Origin: Planctomycetota bacterium
Lineage (GTDB): Bacteria; Planctomycetota; PLA2; JAEUHO01
DNA length: 64,000 nt
Direction of reading: 5' to 3'
NCBI GenBank assembly: GCA_028281445.1
Contig: JANQJW010000049.1
Location: 116,605-180,604, forward strand
The notes below the pieces were generated by a model, which was not told the origin of the DNA, ran no database searches, and saw nothing but the letters and a program-made list of their open reading frames with translations. Positions 1-8,771 of this stretch are shown here, piece by piece. The translations under genes and the position numbers were made by a program. Positions within the stretch are counted from its first letter, which is position 1; each line of letters starts with the position of its first letter.

Positions 1-2
1 CG

Positions 3-581
3 CTACTCGCCTCGGCCTGTGACAACGGCACGCTCGCGCTCTGGGATGCCGAGACCGGCGAGCTCATCCGCAAGTGGAAGGGCCATGAGAAGGCGGTCTG
101 GGCGCTGCTGTTCTCGCGCGACAGCGAACGGCTCTACTCCGCCGGCGGCGACAGGATGATCGGCGTGTGGGACGTGTTCAGTGGCAAGCGCAAGGGCCAC
201 TGGGACGGCCACTCCAAGCGCGTGATCGCGCTGGCGCTCGATCCCAAGGGAGAGCGGCTTGCGTCGGCGGGCGCCGACGCGGGCATCCGCATCTGGGACG
301 TCGAGGAAGGCACGGTGGTGCGCAGCATCGAGGTCCACGAGGGATCGATCTTCGCCCTCGCCTGGCATCCCTCGCGCCCATGGCTCGCGTCGGGCGGCGA
401 GGACAAGGTCGTGCGCGTCACGAACGTCGAGGATGCGTCCGTCGTCCACACACACGACGCCCACGAGAAGACGGTGTTTTCCCTGGGCTGGGACCGCACG
501 GGTAGCCGGCTGGCAAGCGGCGACCAGAACGGCGTGATTGCCTACGTGCGCAAGCCGCTGGGCAGGGCCGACTCGCCGTAG
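3..581 (+). CDS. WD40 repeat protein, C-terminal part
   Basis: This is the 3' end of a gene that enters the window already in frame at base 3. About four and a half WD40 blades are visible, each with the usual GH...W..D pattern: examples are GHEKAVWALLF, LASAGADAGIRIWDV and LASGGEDKVVRV. WD40 propellers are protein-binding scaffolds and the partner cannot be read from this fragment. The last blade lacks a clear WD and may close the propeller with the missing N-terminal part. It ends 3 bp before the stop of the convergent prepilin gene. In this kind of genome such propellers are often fused to kinases or cytochromes, which cannot be checked here. Confidence 0.9.
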   Translation, partial: LLASACDNGTLALWDAETGELIRKWKGHEKAVWALLFSRDSERLYSAGGDRMIGVWDVFSGKRKGHWDGHSKRVIALALDPKGERLASAGADAGIRIWDVEEGTVVRSIEVHEGSIFALAWHPSRPWLASGGEDKVVRVTNVEDASVVHTHDAHEKTVFSLGWDRTGSRLASGDQNGVIAYVRKPLGRADSP

Positions 582-584
582 CGC

Positions 585-1586
585 CTAGTACTCCTGGGCG
601 TTGGCGATGTTCGTCGACGCGAAGATTGCCAGGCCCTGGCCGCCTTGCGCGGCAACTTCGATCACGAGCCGCATCCAGACCTGGCGGCTCGTGGCCGGGC
701 CGCCGACCTTCACCTCGAAGCCATGCGGCGCCCAGGTGCCTTGCGGGTCGGTCGTGAGCACGGGACGGCGTTCGCGGGCGTTGTAGTCGGTGCGTACCAG
801 CTGCGCGTTGCCGTAGACGAGTCGCCCGCGGTCGGAGATGTCGAGATCCTCCTCGATCTGGTACGTGCTCGTCGGCGTGGCGTCCACGTTGCCGAGCCCG
901 TCGATCACGTAGAACGCGGCGTCGGCGCCCGAGCCTTCGTCCCACAGCGTCATGAGCCCGAAGCGGTCGTACAGGTCCTGGACGACGTTCTTGCGCATCG
1001 TGGCGTCCTCGATCGCCATGACCTCGCTGTAGCTCGGGAACTGGATGCTGCGCCAGATGATCAGGTCGCGCGCGGCTGGCTGGCCGGCCAGGAGAACCCT
1101 GTTGGACTGGTGCGGATAGATGCACACGAAGCGATGCAGCGTGATGTTGCGGATCATGCCCGTGCCGCCGTCCGCGATGCACGCGGCCGGATCGCCCTCG
1201 CGCACCATCAGCAGGATGTTGCCCGTGCGCGGGTCTCCGACCTCGTCCGGCCCCAGCGCGCTGTCTTCGTCGAAGAGCGGCAGGCGCGCGTCACCGACCA
1301 TCGGATCACGTGTCAGGTCCAGGCTCGCGAGGTAGCCCTCGCCCACCGTGTCCTTCTGATAGATCTGCCGGCTCGACTCCGCAAGCGTCGCAACCTCGTA
1401 GGAGACACGCTGGCCGCGTTCGGTCGCTGCCGTCACGGCCTTGATGTAGTTGTCCGCGTTGCGGCTGCCCATGAGGACATTGGCCATCATCACGGTGACG
1501 CCGGCCAGGAGCGCGAGCGAGGTCGCGACCTCGATCATCGTGTAGCCGCGTAGCGAGCGCGGCTGCTTGGTCCTAGCGCTCCACAC
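585..1586 (-). CDS. Prepilin-like protein (minor pseudopilin type)
   Basis: The 333-residue product starts with a short basic leader ending in RSLRG, followed by YTMIEV and a hydrophobic helix. This is a type III prepilin signal: cleavage would fall after Gly14 and the mature protein has Glu at position 5 (Glu19 of the precursor). Such proteins enter type IV pili or type II secretion pseudopili after PilD-type processing. The rest is a large soluble domain I do not recognise. The length fits a GspJ/PilW-like minor subunit better than a major pilin. Its start overlaps the end of the upstream giant pseudopilin gene by 14 bp, so translation is probably coupled. No prepilin peptidase or assembly ATPase lies in this window. 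Confidence 0.85.
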   Translation of the reverse strand: MWSARTKQPRSLRGYTMIEVATSLALLAGVTVMMANVLMGSRNADNYIKAVTAATERGQRVSYEVATLAESSRQIYQKDTVGEGYLASLDLTRDPMVGDARLPLFDEDSALGPDEVGDPRTGNILLMVREGDPAACIADGGTGMIRNITLHRFVCIYPHQSNRVLLAGQPAARDLIIWRSIQFPSYSEVMAIEDATMRKNVVQDLYDRFGLMTLWDEGSGADAAFYVIDGLGNVDATPTSTYQIEEDLDISDRGRLVYGNAQLVRTDYNARERRPVLTTDPQGTWAPHGFEVKVGGPATSRQVWMRLVIEVAAQGGQGLAIFASTNIANAQEY

Positions 1587-4500
1587 GGATGGTCGTCTCC
1601 TGGTAGGCGTAGTGCATGGCCTCGCTGCGGCGGTGCCCCTCGACGCGAACGGCGTAGCTGCCCGCGGGGACGCTCGACGCCGGCGTCGACCAGTTCCAGC
1701 TCTCGTTGCCGCCGGCGTTGTTGTCGATCAGCGTCCGCAACGGATCCGGAACGGCGCCGGCCATCGGCATGACGCCCGGCTCGGCAGCGCTGCCGTCGAG
1801 CAGGTTCTTCCACGTCTTGCCGCCGTCCTCCGAGTAGAGCGGCACGTAGACGAGATCGGTGTCCGACTCGCTGAATCCGTCGGCGTAGGACTCGGTGTAC
1901 TTCTCGCCGTCCCAGCCCTCCCAGCGCGTCTCCCACTCCAAACGGATCGTGCTGGGCCCGGTGAACGTGCGATCCGGCGGCGGCTTCAGCACGTGGACGC
2001 GCGGAAGCTGCACCACGCGCCGAGGCGTCGCCGGTAGACCCTCCGCCATGAAGCCATGCAGAAGGCTGACGAGGCCGAGCTCGCCGTGCATGAGGCTGGA
2101 GCCGGCCGCGCTGTCGATTCCGCTGGGCACGACGCGCGCCGCGCGGTTGCTGCCGGGCGCCTGCAGGCGTACGACGGCGAGGCCGAGCGCGGCTGAGGGG
2201 CCCGTCGACTCCGCGAGGAGACGAGCGCCCAGGTCGATCGTGTGCCGCGGGTAGTCGGAGGGGAACGCGAACTCGGGGCCGACCGATCCGTCGCCCGACC
2301 AGTCGATCTGGAAGGGGTCCTGGATCGTCAGTGGCACCGGCAGCTCGAGCTTGAAGCGTGAGTCGATCTCGATGCCGTCGAGCACCGTGATGCCCGTTGC
2401 GTCCGCCGCGCGGTGATGGAACGTCGAGCCGGCGGTGCCGGCGTTGAAGAAAGCTGCCGCACCGTCGTAGGCCAGCGTGTTGCGTGCACGGCCGAGCAGC
2501 GTGCCGTCCGGCTGTTGGGCGGACGGCAGCGCGTCGCGTCGCACCATGCGGTAGTCGCTCGACGTGCCCGTGCGCGCGCGCAGGTTGCCCCACGGCGCCC
2601 ACTGGCCGGCGTAGTCCCCGTCGGGGTGGAGCTCACCGATCCACGGCTTGGCCCACCAGTAGCCCCCGGCGCGAATGCTCGTGTTCGTGCCGGCGTTGCT
2701 GCGCGCATACTTCTTCGAGCCGCGCACGGTTGCCGTTCCCGTTTCCAACAGGGTGTTCTCGTCAACTGTGCCCGAGACGCCGAACGGCCGGCCATGCATC
2801 GGTACGCCGCCGTAGATGCCGGTCGTGCTCAACGACACGTCACCGCCGAGCGAGAGGTAGGAGAAGCTCGCACCGTGGAGCGAGCCGAAGAAGGCCTCGG
2901 AGTTGGTGAGCGCCGCGCGCAGCCAGCTCAGGAAACGCGGAACATCGGCATCGGACCGGCCCATCCAGCGCGCGTTGAGGCGCGCGGGATCGAACGCGAG
3001 CCACTTGGACTGCGCGTTGCCACTCGTGCGGAAGTCGTCGAAGAACCAGTTGTAGCCGTGCGGGAAGGCGACCGCGATCCGGTCCAGGTCCGCGTACGGG
3101 CAGTGGCGCGGGTCGCCCAGGAACTGGTAGCGCTCGCTGAAGGGGATGTTCTGCGCGTTCGCGTAGAAGTACGCGTACGTCGTGCTCTTGTTACCCGGTG
3201 CGTTCGCCGTGGGCCACATGCGACCGGTGGTGAGATCGCGACCAAAGCGCGTCTCGACCGCCACGATGCGGTCTATGGCGTCGCCGTCGAGGGCACCCGC
3301 TGCCGATTCGAGAACTTCGCGAATCGCCCAGGTGGGAACCTCGACCGTCCAGCGCGCCGTGTTCTTGGGGAACGCGCCGACCTCGTAGAGGTCGCGGCGG
3401 AAGCGGTCGGTGTCCGCGGCGGAGGACGGCGTCGGGCAGGGGATGTAGTCGAGGTCGTAGAGGCGTTCGCCGGCAGGTAGTCCGCGCCCGGAGAGGCTCG
3501 ACGGCGTCTCGAGCGGCGTGCCGTGCAACTCGACGACGGTGCGGTTGTTCGCCGCGTCGTACGTGACCTTGCACCACATCTCACCGCGCGCGAACCCGCC
3601 GTCGCAGACCCCGTTGGCGTTCGAGTCGAAGAACGACTCCGCCGGGTCGTAGACGCCGTCGCCGTCGGCGTCGAGGAACGGCTCGCCGTACTCCTCGATG
3701 TACTCGTCCGTGTCTTCGCTGTCGCCGTAGTCGTCCGGGTCCCAGGCCTGCCACGGCGTCTCGGGATCTGTCGGCGGGGTCCACTGGCCGTTGCCGTCGC
3801 GGTCCCAGTACGCCTCGGCGGCGTCCCAGCGCCCGTTGCCGTTCGCGTCGGTGAACGGCTCGGCGGGCTTCGCGGGGTCCCAACGGCCGTTGCCGTTGGT
3901 GTCCGTCAGCGACTCGCTGGTCGAGGTGAACGTGCCGTTGCCATCGATCTCCCGATACGGCTCGAACGGGTCGCGCACGCCGTCGCCGTCGAGATCCAGC
4001 CACGTCTCGGCCTGCTCGCGCAGGTTGTTGGCGTTCACGTCCTGGTACGCCTCGGGGTAGACGGGCGGGTTCGACCAGTCCTGGTACTCCTCCGCCGTGC
4101 CGCTTGCGTCCGAGTCGATGCCGCCCGGAAGGCGCTTCACGATGAGCGTGGGATTGGAGACCGCGTTGACCTGCGTTGCGAAGTCGCCGCCGGCGATGGT
4201 CAGCGTGATCGGCGTGCCCAGGTCTCGAACGCCGTTGCCGTTCCAGTCCTGGTAGGTCTCGGTCGCGTCGAAGACGCCGTTGCCGTTGGTGTCGAGGTAC
4301 GGCTCTTCCTGCGCGGTGAGGACCTGCGTGTCGAGGTACTCGGTCTTGTAGGCGTAGACGCGGAAGCGAGGCGAGATCGACGTGGCGTCGAAGCCCGCGA
4401 CGCGGGTCGGAGCGAGGACCTCCGGGTGCGTCACGGCGCGCCAGCCCGGTGCGTTCCCCGGGTCCCGGCAGGCGTCGCTGTAGTTGCGCACCGGCGGCAT

Positions 4501-5706
4501 GGGCAGCAGACCGCCGTGCAAGTTGATGATCAGCGCGTTGTGGAAGCGATCGGGATCGGACGCCATCTGATCGAGCAGCAGGCGCCAGGTCGGCTCGTCC
4601 GCCGCGTCGATGCCGGCGGCCACGCGGGCGTCGGCCTTCGCCGCCGCATCAGGCCAACGCATGCAGTGGTTGTGCATGTCGGCCAGCGCGTACGGCACCG
4701 TGTTGCCGGGGTCCCAGGTCCCGTTTCCGTTTACGTCCGTGATGACCTCGCCGTCGTCGTATTCGCCGTTGCCGTTGCTGTCGATGAACGGCTCCGGATC
4801 GGAGTGGTCATTGACGAAGGCGGGTGCGTCGACGCCGTCCAGGTTGAGGCGTCCACCCATCTGGCGGGCGTCGTAGTAGCGCGCGCCCAGCACGCCGCCC
4901 GTATCCGGGAGCTTGCCGGGGTAGGCGTACGTCCACTTGGTGGTGTCCGTGCTGAGCCGGTCGTCGTTGGTGTACGGCGCGTACGCTTCGTTACGGCCGA
5001 AGCCCGCCTTGGTGATCCAGTGCACGCGATACTCCATGCCGGGGTGCTGAAGGCGCAGTGCGATGAGGGCACCCTCCAGCATGGAACGGCGCGCGTCGGC
5101 GGCGATGCCCCAGCCCGGGTGGTTCTCGAGCGCCAGCACGTAGAGGTCGTAGACCTGCGTCGTGGCGTCCGGGATGCTCGCCGTCTGGATCAGCCCCGAG
5201 ATCTCGGCCATCTTGGTGCCCGGTGCCTGCTCCATCGGAACGCGCCGGTAGATGCGGATGGTGCAGAGCCGCTTGTCGAGCGTCTCTTCCTCTTCGCCGA
5301 ACGCTTCGACCGTCACCTGGCGGGTCCAGCGCCAGATGCCCTGCTCGCGGAAGTTGCCGGAGACCGGATGGTCCGGATCGACGAGCTCTGTCGGATCATC
5401 GGGATCGGCGAGGATCGTCAGGACCGGATTGAAGCCGCTGCCGTCATCGAACTTCGTCAGGTCGGAAGCGACGTTGCCGTCCTGGTTGAGGACGTAGCCG
5501 CGCATCTCGGCCAGGATCGCGAGCGCCTTCTGCTCGGCGAAGACGCGGTCCTGGATCCAGTCGCTGTGCTGGGCGCTGCGGCCGATGTAGAGCACGGCTG
5601 CCATCGCGGCCAGCACGAGGACCACGGACGCGATGAGGACCTCGAGGAGGCTGAACCCATGGCTCGGCCCTCTCTCCGTCTCAGTCCTCGTGCCCTGCAG
5701 CCGCAT
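1573..5706 (-). CDS. Giant prepilin-like protein with calcium-loop repeats
   Basis: I place the start at the ATG at 5706, because it has GGGAG 9 nt upstream and puts the prepilin motif close to the N-terminus (HG then FSLLEV, cleavage after Gly17, Glu22 at mature position 5). An in-frame ATG at 5805 would add 33 residues. The product is about 1,377 residues, many times a normal pilin. Between roughly residues 305 and 700 there are a dozen or more Asp/Asn/Gly loops such as DTNGNGVFD, DWNGNGVRD and DANGNGRWD, which resemble the calcium loops of EF-hands, dockerins and thrombospondin type 3 repeats. The rest of the protein is not recognised. It could be a surface tip or adhesion subunit stabilised by calcium, which is an inference. 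It is the middle gene of a three-gene leftward cassette. Confidence 0.85.
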   Translation of the reverse strand: MRLQGTRTETERGPSHGFSLLEVLIASVVLVLAAMAAVLYIGRSAQHSDWIQDRVFAEQKALAILAEMRGYVLNQDGNVASDLTKFDDGSGFNPVLTILADPDDPTELVDPDHPVSGNFREQGIWRWTRQVTVEAFGEEEETLDKRLCTIRIYRRVPMEQAPGTKMAEISGLIQTASIPDATTQVYDLYVLALENHPGWGIAADARRSMLEGALIALRLQHPGMEYRVHWITKAGFGRNEAYAPYTNDDRLSTDTTKWTYAYPGKLPDTGGVLGARYYDARQMGGRLNLDGVDAPAFVNDHSDPEPFIDSNGNGEYDDGEVITDVNGNGTWDPGNTVPYALADMHNHCMRWPDAAAKADARVAAGIDAADEPTWRLLLDQMASDPDRFHNALIINLHGGLLPMPPVRNYSDACRDPGNAPGWRAVTHPEVLAPTRVAGFDATSISPRFRVYAYKTEYLDTQVLTAQEEPYLDTNGNGVFDATETYQDWNGNGVRDLGTPITLTIAGGDFATQVNAVSNPTLIVKRLPGGIDSDASGTAEEYQDWSNPPVYPEAYQDVNANNLREQAETWLDLDGDGVRDPFEPYREIDGNGTFTSTSESLTDTNGNGRWDPAKPAEPFTDANGNGRWDAAEAYWDRDGNGQWTPPTDPETPWQAWDPDDYGDSEDTDEYIEEYGEPFLDADGDGVYDPAESFFDSNANGVCDGGFARGEMWCKVTYDAANNRTVVELHGTPLETPSSLSGRGLPAGERLYDLDYIPCPTPSSAADTDRFRRDLYEVGAFPKNTARWTVEVPTWAIREVLESAAGALDGDAIDRIVAVETRFGRDLTTGRMWPTANAPGNKSTTYAYFYANAQNIPFSERYQFLGDPRHCPYADLDRIAVAFPHGYNWFFDDFRTSGNAQSKWLAFDPARLNARWMGRSDADVPRFLSWLRAALTNSEAFFGSLHGASFSYLSLGGDVSLSTTGIYGGVPMHGRPFGVSGTVDENTLLETGTATVRGSKKYARSNAGTNTSIRAGGYWWAKPWIGELHPDGDYAGQWAPWGNLRARTGTSSDYRMVRRDALPSAQQPDGTLLGRARNTLAYDGAAAFFNAGTAGSTFHHRAADATGITVLDGIEIDSRFKLELPVPLTIQDPFQIDWSGDGSVGPEFAFPSDYPRHTIDLGARLLAESTGPSAALGLAVVRLQAPGSNRAARVVPSGIDSAAGSSLMHGELGLVSLLHGFMAEGLPATPRRVVQLPRVHVLKPPPDRTFTGPSTIRLEWETRWEGWDGEKYTESYADGFSESDTDLVYVPLYSEDGGKTWKNLLDGSAAEPGVMPMAGAVPDPLRTLIDNNAGGNESWNWSTPASSVPAGSYAVRVEGHRRSEAMHYAYQETTIRVER

Positions 5707-5817
5707 CCAGTCTGCTCCCGGGGTCCCTAGGGTTTCGTGCCCTATCGGCCATCTCGGCCGTGCGGCCGTAGCGGGAAGGGGCGACGGCGGCTTGCTGGGC
5801 CGCACTGCAGCGAAGGC

Positions 5818-7551
5818 TTACTTGTCGTGGCCCTTGGCCTTGCCCTTGTTCGACTTCTTCGACTTGTCGTCGCCGTGGTCGCTGTCGCCCGAGGACCCGG
5901 CACCGGCGCCGCGGTTCCTGGACATCACGTCTTCCATCGGGCGGCCCTCGTCGTCCAGCGGCGCGGGCACGAACGGAGCGCGCACCTGGCGGTACTCGCT
6001 CACGATCTTGAGCAGCTGCGAGACGAGATCCGGGTTGTGCACGAAGGTGGTGCACGGGTCCGCGGGCTTCGGCGGATCGGGCTTGTCGGACTTCGGCGGG
6101 GGAGCCCCGGATTTGTCCGACTTGGCGCTGCCGCCGGACTTGCCCGACTTGCTGCTCCCGCCCGACTTGCTGCTACCACCGGACTTGCCCGACTTGCCCG
6201 AACCGGAGTCACCGCCGTGGCCGGATTTGTCGCTCTTGCCGCTGCCACCGGACTTCCCCGACTTGCCACTGCTGCCGGACTTGCCGCTCTTGCCCGACTT
6301 GTCGCTCTTCGGGGGAGGCGGCGGCGGCGGAGGAGGCGGCGGGGGCGGAGGCGGCGGAGGCGGCTCGCTCGTGGTGGGGCACTTCACGTGGACCGTGCCC
6401 GCCACGATGACCGTGCCCTCGAAGTACGCGCCGTCGTCGACCTTGAAGTCGCCCGTGACGAAGAGGATGCCGCGCCAGTTGGCGGCGTTTTCCTTGATGT
6501 GCACGTTGCCGTCGATGACGAGCGCGCCCGTGCCCGCGAGCGAGAAGTCGGAATCGATCGTCAGCGTGTGCTTCTCACCGGCCTTCTTCGCCGGCCCCGT
6601 CACCGTCACGACGGCCGTCGCCAGGTGGGGGATCTTGAGCAGCGGCTCCATCTTGGAAGGCGTCGAAGGGATGTCGCGCACGACATCTGCGCTGCTCTTG
6701 AGGCCGTCGAGGCTGACCCCGAAGAAGTCCTTCACGGTCAGCGGTTCCGCGACGCCCGCCTTGCCGGGGCCGGAACCCGCGGCGAGGCCCGGCAGAGCGG
6801 CATGGGTCGTCGGCGCGTCGAACAGCGTTTCCTTGTCGAGGCCGGGATCGCCCGTGTGCTCGCGGTAGCCGATCGCCAGGGTCGGCGAGGTCAGGGAAAC
6901 GGGGCCCTGGAGATTGATCTCTTCGGCCTCGGTCGCGATCAGTGCGGCCGTCGCCGGGAGGACGTTGCCGAGGCGCCGGATCTCGGTGGCCAGTACGACC
7001 ATCGCGAGGCGACGGTTTGGCGGCGTGCCGAGCGCCTTGTCTGGCTGCGGGCGCTGGAAGATCTCGCCCTCGCACTCGACGCGCCACATGGAGCCCGTCG
7101 GCATCCCGTAGCGGTGGCTCAGGTCGCGCGCGCCGCGGCTCGGGCGCATCGGGTCGTCCTTGCCGACCGCACGCCGGACCGTGTAGCGGCCCCAGACGCC
7201 GGGCGTGATCTCGAAGCTGCGCACGAGACCGACGGACGCATCATCCGTCTCGTCGACGGGCGGCTTGGCGCTCATGTCGCGGAGCGGCGCGAACGCTTCG
7301 ACGGGCTGCGTCGTACGGGTCTTCAGCCACGCGTGGGCGTGCAAGAGCCCCGAACGCGCAACCTGGCGCGCTTGCCCTTCCACGTTGTGCTCGGTCCCCG
7401 TCACGCGCTCGAGCGCGCGCACGCGGTTGCTTCCCGACAGCACGATGGCTGCCAGCAGGAAGAGACCGACCATCGCGTAGATGATCACGAATCCGCGCTC
7501 GCTGTCCCCCTGTAGAGGCAGTCCGGCCGCAGGCGTCTTCGATTGCTTCAT
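5818..7551 (-). CDS. PilX-like pilus protein with polyproline and Ser/Lys/Gly-rich tail
   Basis: The start at 7551 (MKQSK) is preferred over an ATG at 7962 because it places the prepilin-like RG-FVIIYAMVGLFLL segment at residues 19-34. Position 5 after the putative cleavage is Tyr, not Glu, as in PilX-type pilus proteins. The region around residues 330-390 has the repetitive beta pattern seen in polymer-forming surface domains. Then come 18 consecutive prolines (397-414), about 85 residues built almost only from Ser, Gly, Lys and Asp (SGKSGK, SGGSSK), one Cys, and a second charged tail rich in Lys and Asp. It is the first gene of the pilin cassette, 111 bp upstream of the giant pseudopilin. 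No Shine-Dalgarno is evident. Confidence 0.8.
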   Translation of the reverse strand: MKQSKTPAAGLPLQGDSERGFVIIYAMVGLFLLAAIVLSGSNRVRALERVTGTEHNVEGQARQVARSGLLHAHAWLKTRTTQPVEAFAPLRDMSAKPPVDETDDASVGLVRSFEITPGVWGRYTVRRAVGKDDPMRPSRGARDLSHRYGMPTGSMWRVECEGEIFQRPQPDKALGTPPNRRLAMVVLATEIRRLGNVLPATAALIATEAEEINLQGPVSLTSPTLAIGYREHTGDPGLDKETLFDAPTTHAALPGLAAGSGPGKAGVAEPLTVKDFFGVSLDGLKSSADVVRDIPSTPSKMEPLLKIPHLATAVVTVTGPAKKAGEKHTLTIDSDFSLAGTGALVIDGNVHIKENAANWRGILFVTGDFKVDDGAYFEGTVIVAGTVHVKCPTTSEPPPPPPPPPPPPPPPPPPKSDKSGKSGKSGSSGKSGKSGGSGKSDKSGHGGDSGSGKSGKSGGSSKSGGSSKSGKSGGSAKSDKSGAPPPKSDKPDPPKPADPCTTFVHNPDLVSQLLKIVSEYRQVRAPFVPAPLDDEGRPMEDVMSRNRGAGAGSSGDSDHGDDKSKKSNKGKAKGHDK

Positions 7552-7807
7552 GTTCGGTACCGTCCAACGAGTTCCACCGGCACCATCGACACAAGCCAAT
7601 GGAAAGCTATCGCAGGAATCCGCGCTGCCCAGGCGCACCGCCCAGAAACGCGTCTCCGGCAACCCGAATTGGGCCTTGGGTTCACAACTGTTCGGAGACC
7701 TGAACGAATGCTGCCCCGTGCAATGCACCTTTCGTCGCGACGCGACGAGGCGCGGGTCGAGCGTCTCAATCCGGTACAGTCCGGCCCCGCCCTGTGGAGT
7801 CTCGTGC

Positions 7808-8752
7808 ATGCCGCCGCTCGTCAACGCCCTGGTCCTCTGGATCGCCGCGACGGGTTTGACGGCTACGGCGTGGCCCACGCGCACCTGGTCTGCACGTGCG
7901 CGCATCGTGACGTTGGGCACTCTCGCCGTGGTCTTGTTCGTCTCAGCCGGGCTCCAGCCCATTCGCCCGATCGGCTACCGCATTGCCATCGTGGTCGCCC
8001 TGCCGATCCTGGCGATGAAGCTGCTGGATCTGCATGTGGCGGCGGCGTGGTGGCGGACGCGCAGCTTCCGGAGTTGGCTCTGGTATCTGTTCGTACCGTT
8101 CGTGCTCGTTCTCCGGCGCTACGAAGAGGAACCGCCCAGGCCGCGGAGCGCGGCCTTGCGTCTTCTGGCGCGCGGTGCGCTCGAGGTCACAGCGGGCGTC
8201 TTTCTCCTGCGCTGGGCCAACAGCGCTGAGATCGAGTCGTTCTGGCTGCTCCACACGATCAAGTTGATGGGGGCCTACCTCGTGGCCTTCGACGGGGGCA
8301 TGGTTTGCCTCACGGCGCTGCTGCGCCTGAGCGGCCTGAACGTCCTCGACTTCAGCCGTCACCCGATCGTGGCCCGGACGCCGGCCGACTTCTGGCGCCG
8401 CTACAACCGGCCCACGACGCAATACCTGCACAACGACGTCTACAAGCCCGTCGGTGGCCTGCGCCATCCGTATCGGGGCATCGCGGTGGTGTTCCTCGTC
8501 AGCGGCGTGCTCCACGAATACGTCGCCTACATGCTGATCGGGCATGCAACCGGCTATCAGTTCGCGTTCTTCTCCCTGCATGGACTGGCGGTGATGGCGA
8601 CGCGCAAGGTGCGCCTCAAGGGCGCCAAGGCCGTGCTGGGGGCCGTGGCGACGTTCCTCTTCCTCGTCGCGAGCTCGGTTCTCTTCTTCGCCAGCGTGGA
8701 CGCGATCGACAAGCCCGGCTGGTACTACCTGGGCGGCGGGCTCCTGCGTTGA
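7808..8752 (+). CDS. Wax-synthase-like MBOAT membrane acyltransferase
   Basis: The 314-residue product is an integral membrane protein with about seven or eight hydrophobic segments. It carries the motifs of the plant-type wax synthase branch of membrane-bound O-acyltransferases: FWRRYNRPTTQYL near residue 200 and a conserved His in SGVLHEYVAYM. These enzymes move an acyl chain from acyl-CoA to an alcohol or sugar hydroxyl in the membrane. The substrate cannot be told from sequence. The ATG at 7808 has GGAG about 9 nt upstream and a TACAGT -10-like hexamer at 7775-7780. It is divergent from the pilin cassette, and the 256-bp gap probably holds both promoters. Confidence 0.75.
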   Translation: MPPLVNALVLWIAATGLTATAWPTRTWSARARIVTLGTLAVVLFVSAGLQPIRPIGYRIAIVVALPILAMKLLDLHVAAAWWRTRSFRSWLWYLFVPFVLVLRRYEEEPPRPRSAALRLLARGALEVTAGVFLLRWANSAEIESFWLLHTIKLMGAYLVAFDGGMVCLTALLRLSGLNVLDFSRHPIVARTPADFWRRYNRPTTQYLHNDVYKPVGGLRHPYRGIAVVFLVSGVLHEYVAYMLIGHATGYQFAFFSLHGLAVMATRKVRLKGAKAVLGAVATFLFLVASSVLFFASVDAIDKPGWYYLGGGLLR

Positions 8753-8757
8753 GCGTG

Positions 8758-8763
8758 TAGGCT
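8758..8763 (+). promoter_or_regulatory. Candidate -10 element of a leaderless mRNA
   Basis: TAGGCT ends 8 nt before the GTG of the M60 peptidase gene and there is no Shine-Dalgarno. Transcription from such a hexamer would begin at or next to the start codon. No convincing -35 is visible. Confidence 0.3.
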
Positions 8764-8771
8764 GTCGCGCC

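Noticed and set aside
3600..4800. Repeated CGTTGCCGTT segments considered as a DNA repeat array
   Set aside because: They encode the NGNG calcium loops of the pseudopilin and keep the reading frame.
3523..5730. 735-codon open frame antisense to the giant pseudopilin
   Set aside because: It mirrors the Asp/Asn/Gly loop repeats of the real gene and has no family or signal.
6055..6309. Regularly spaced repeats that could suggest a CRISPR array
   Set aside because: They are in-frame codon repeats of the Ser/Lys/Gly-rich tail, with no unique spacers.
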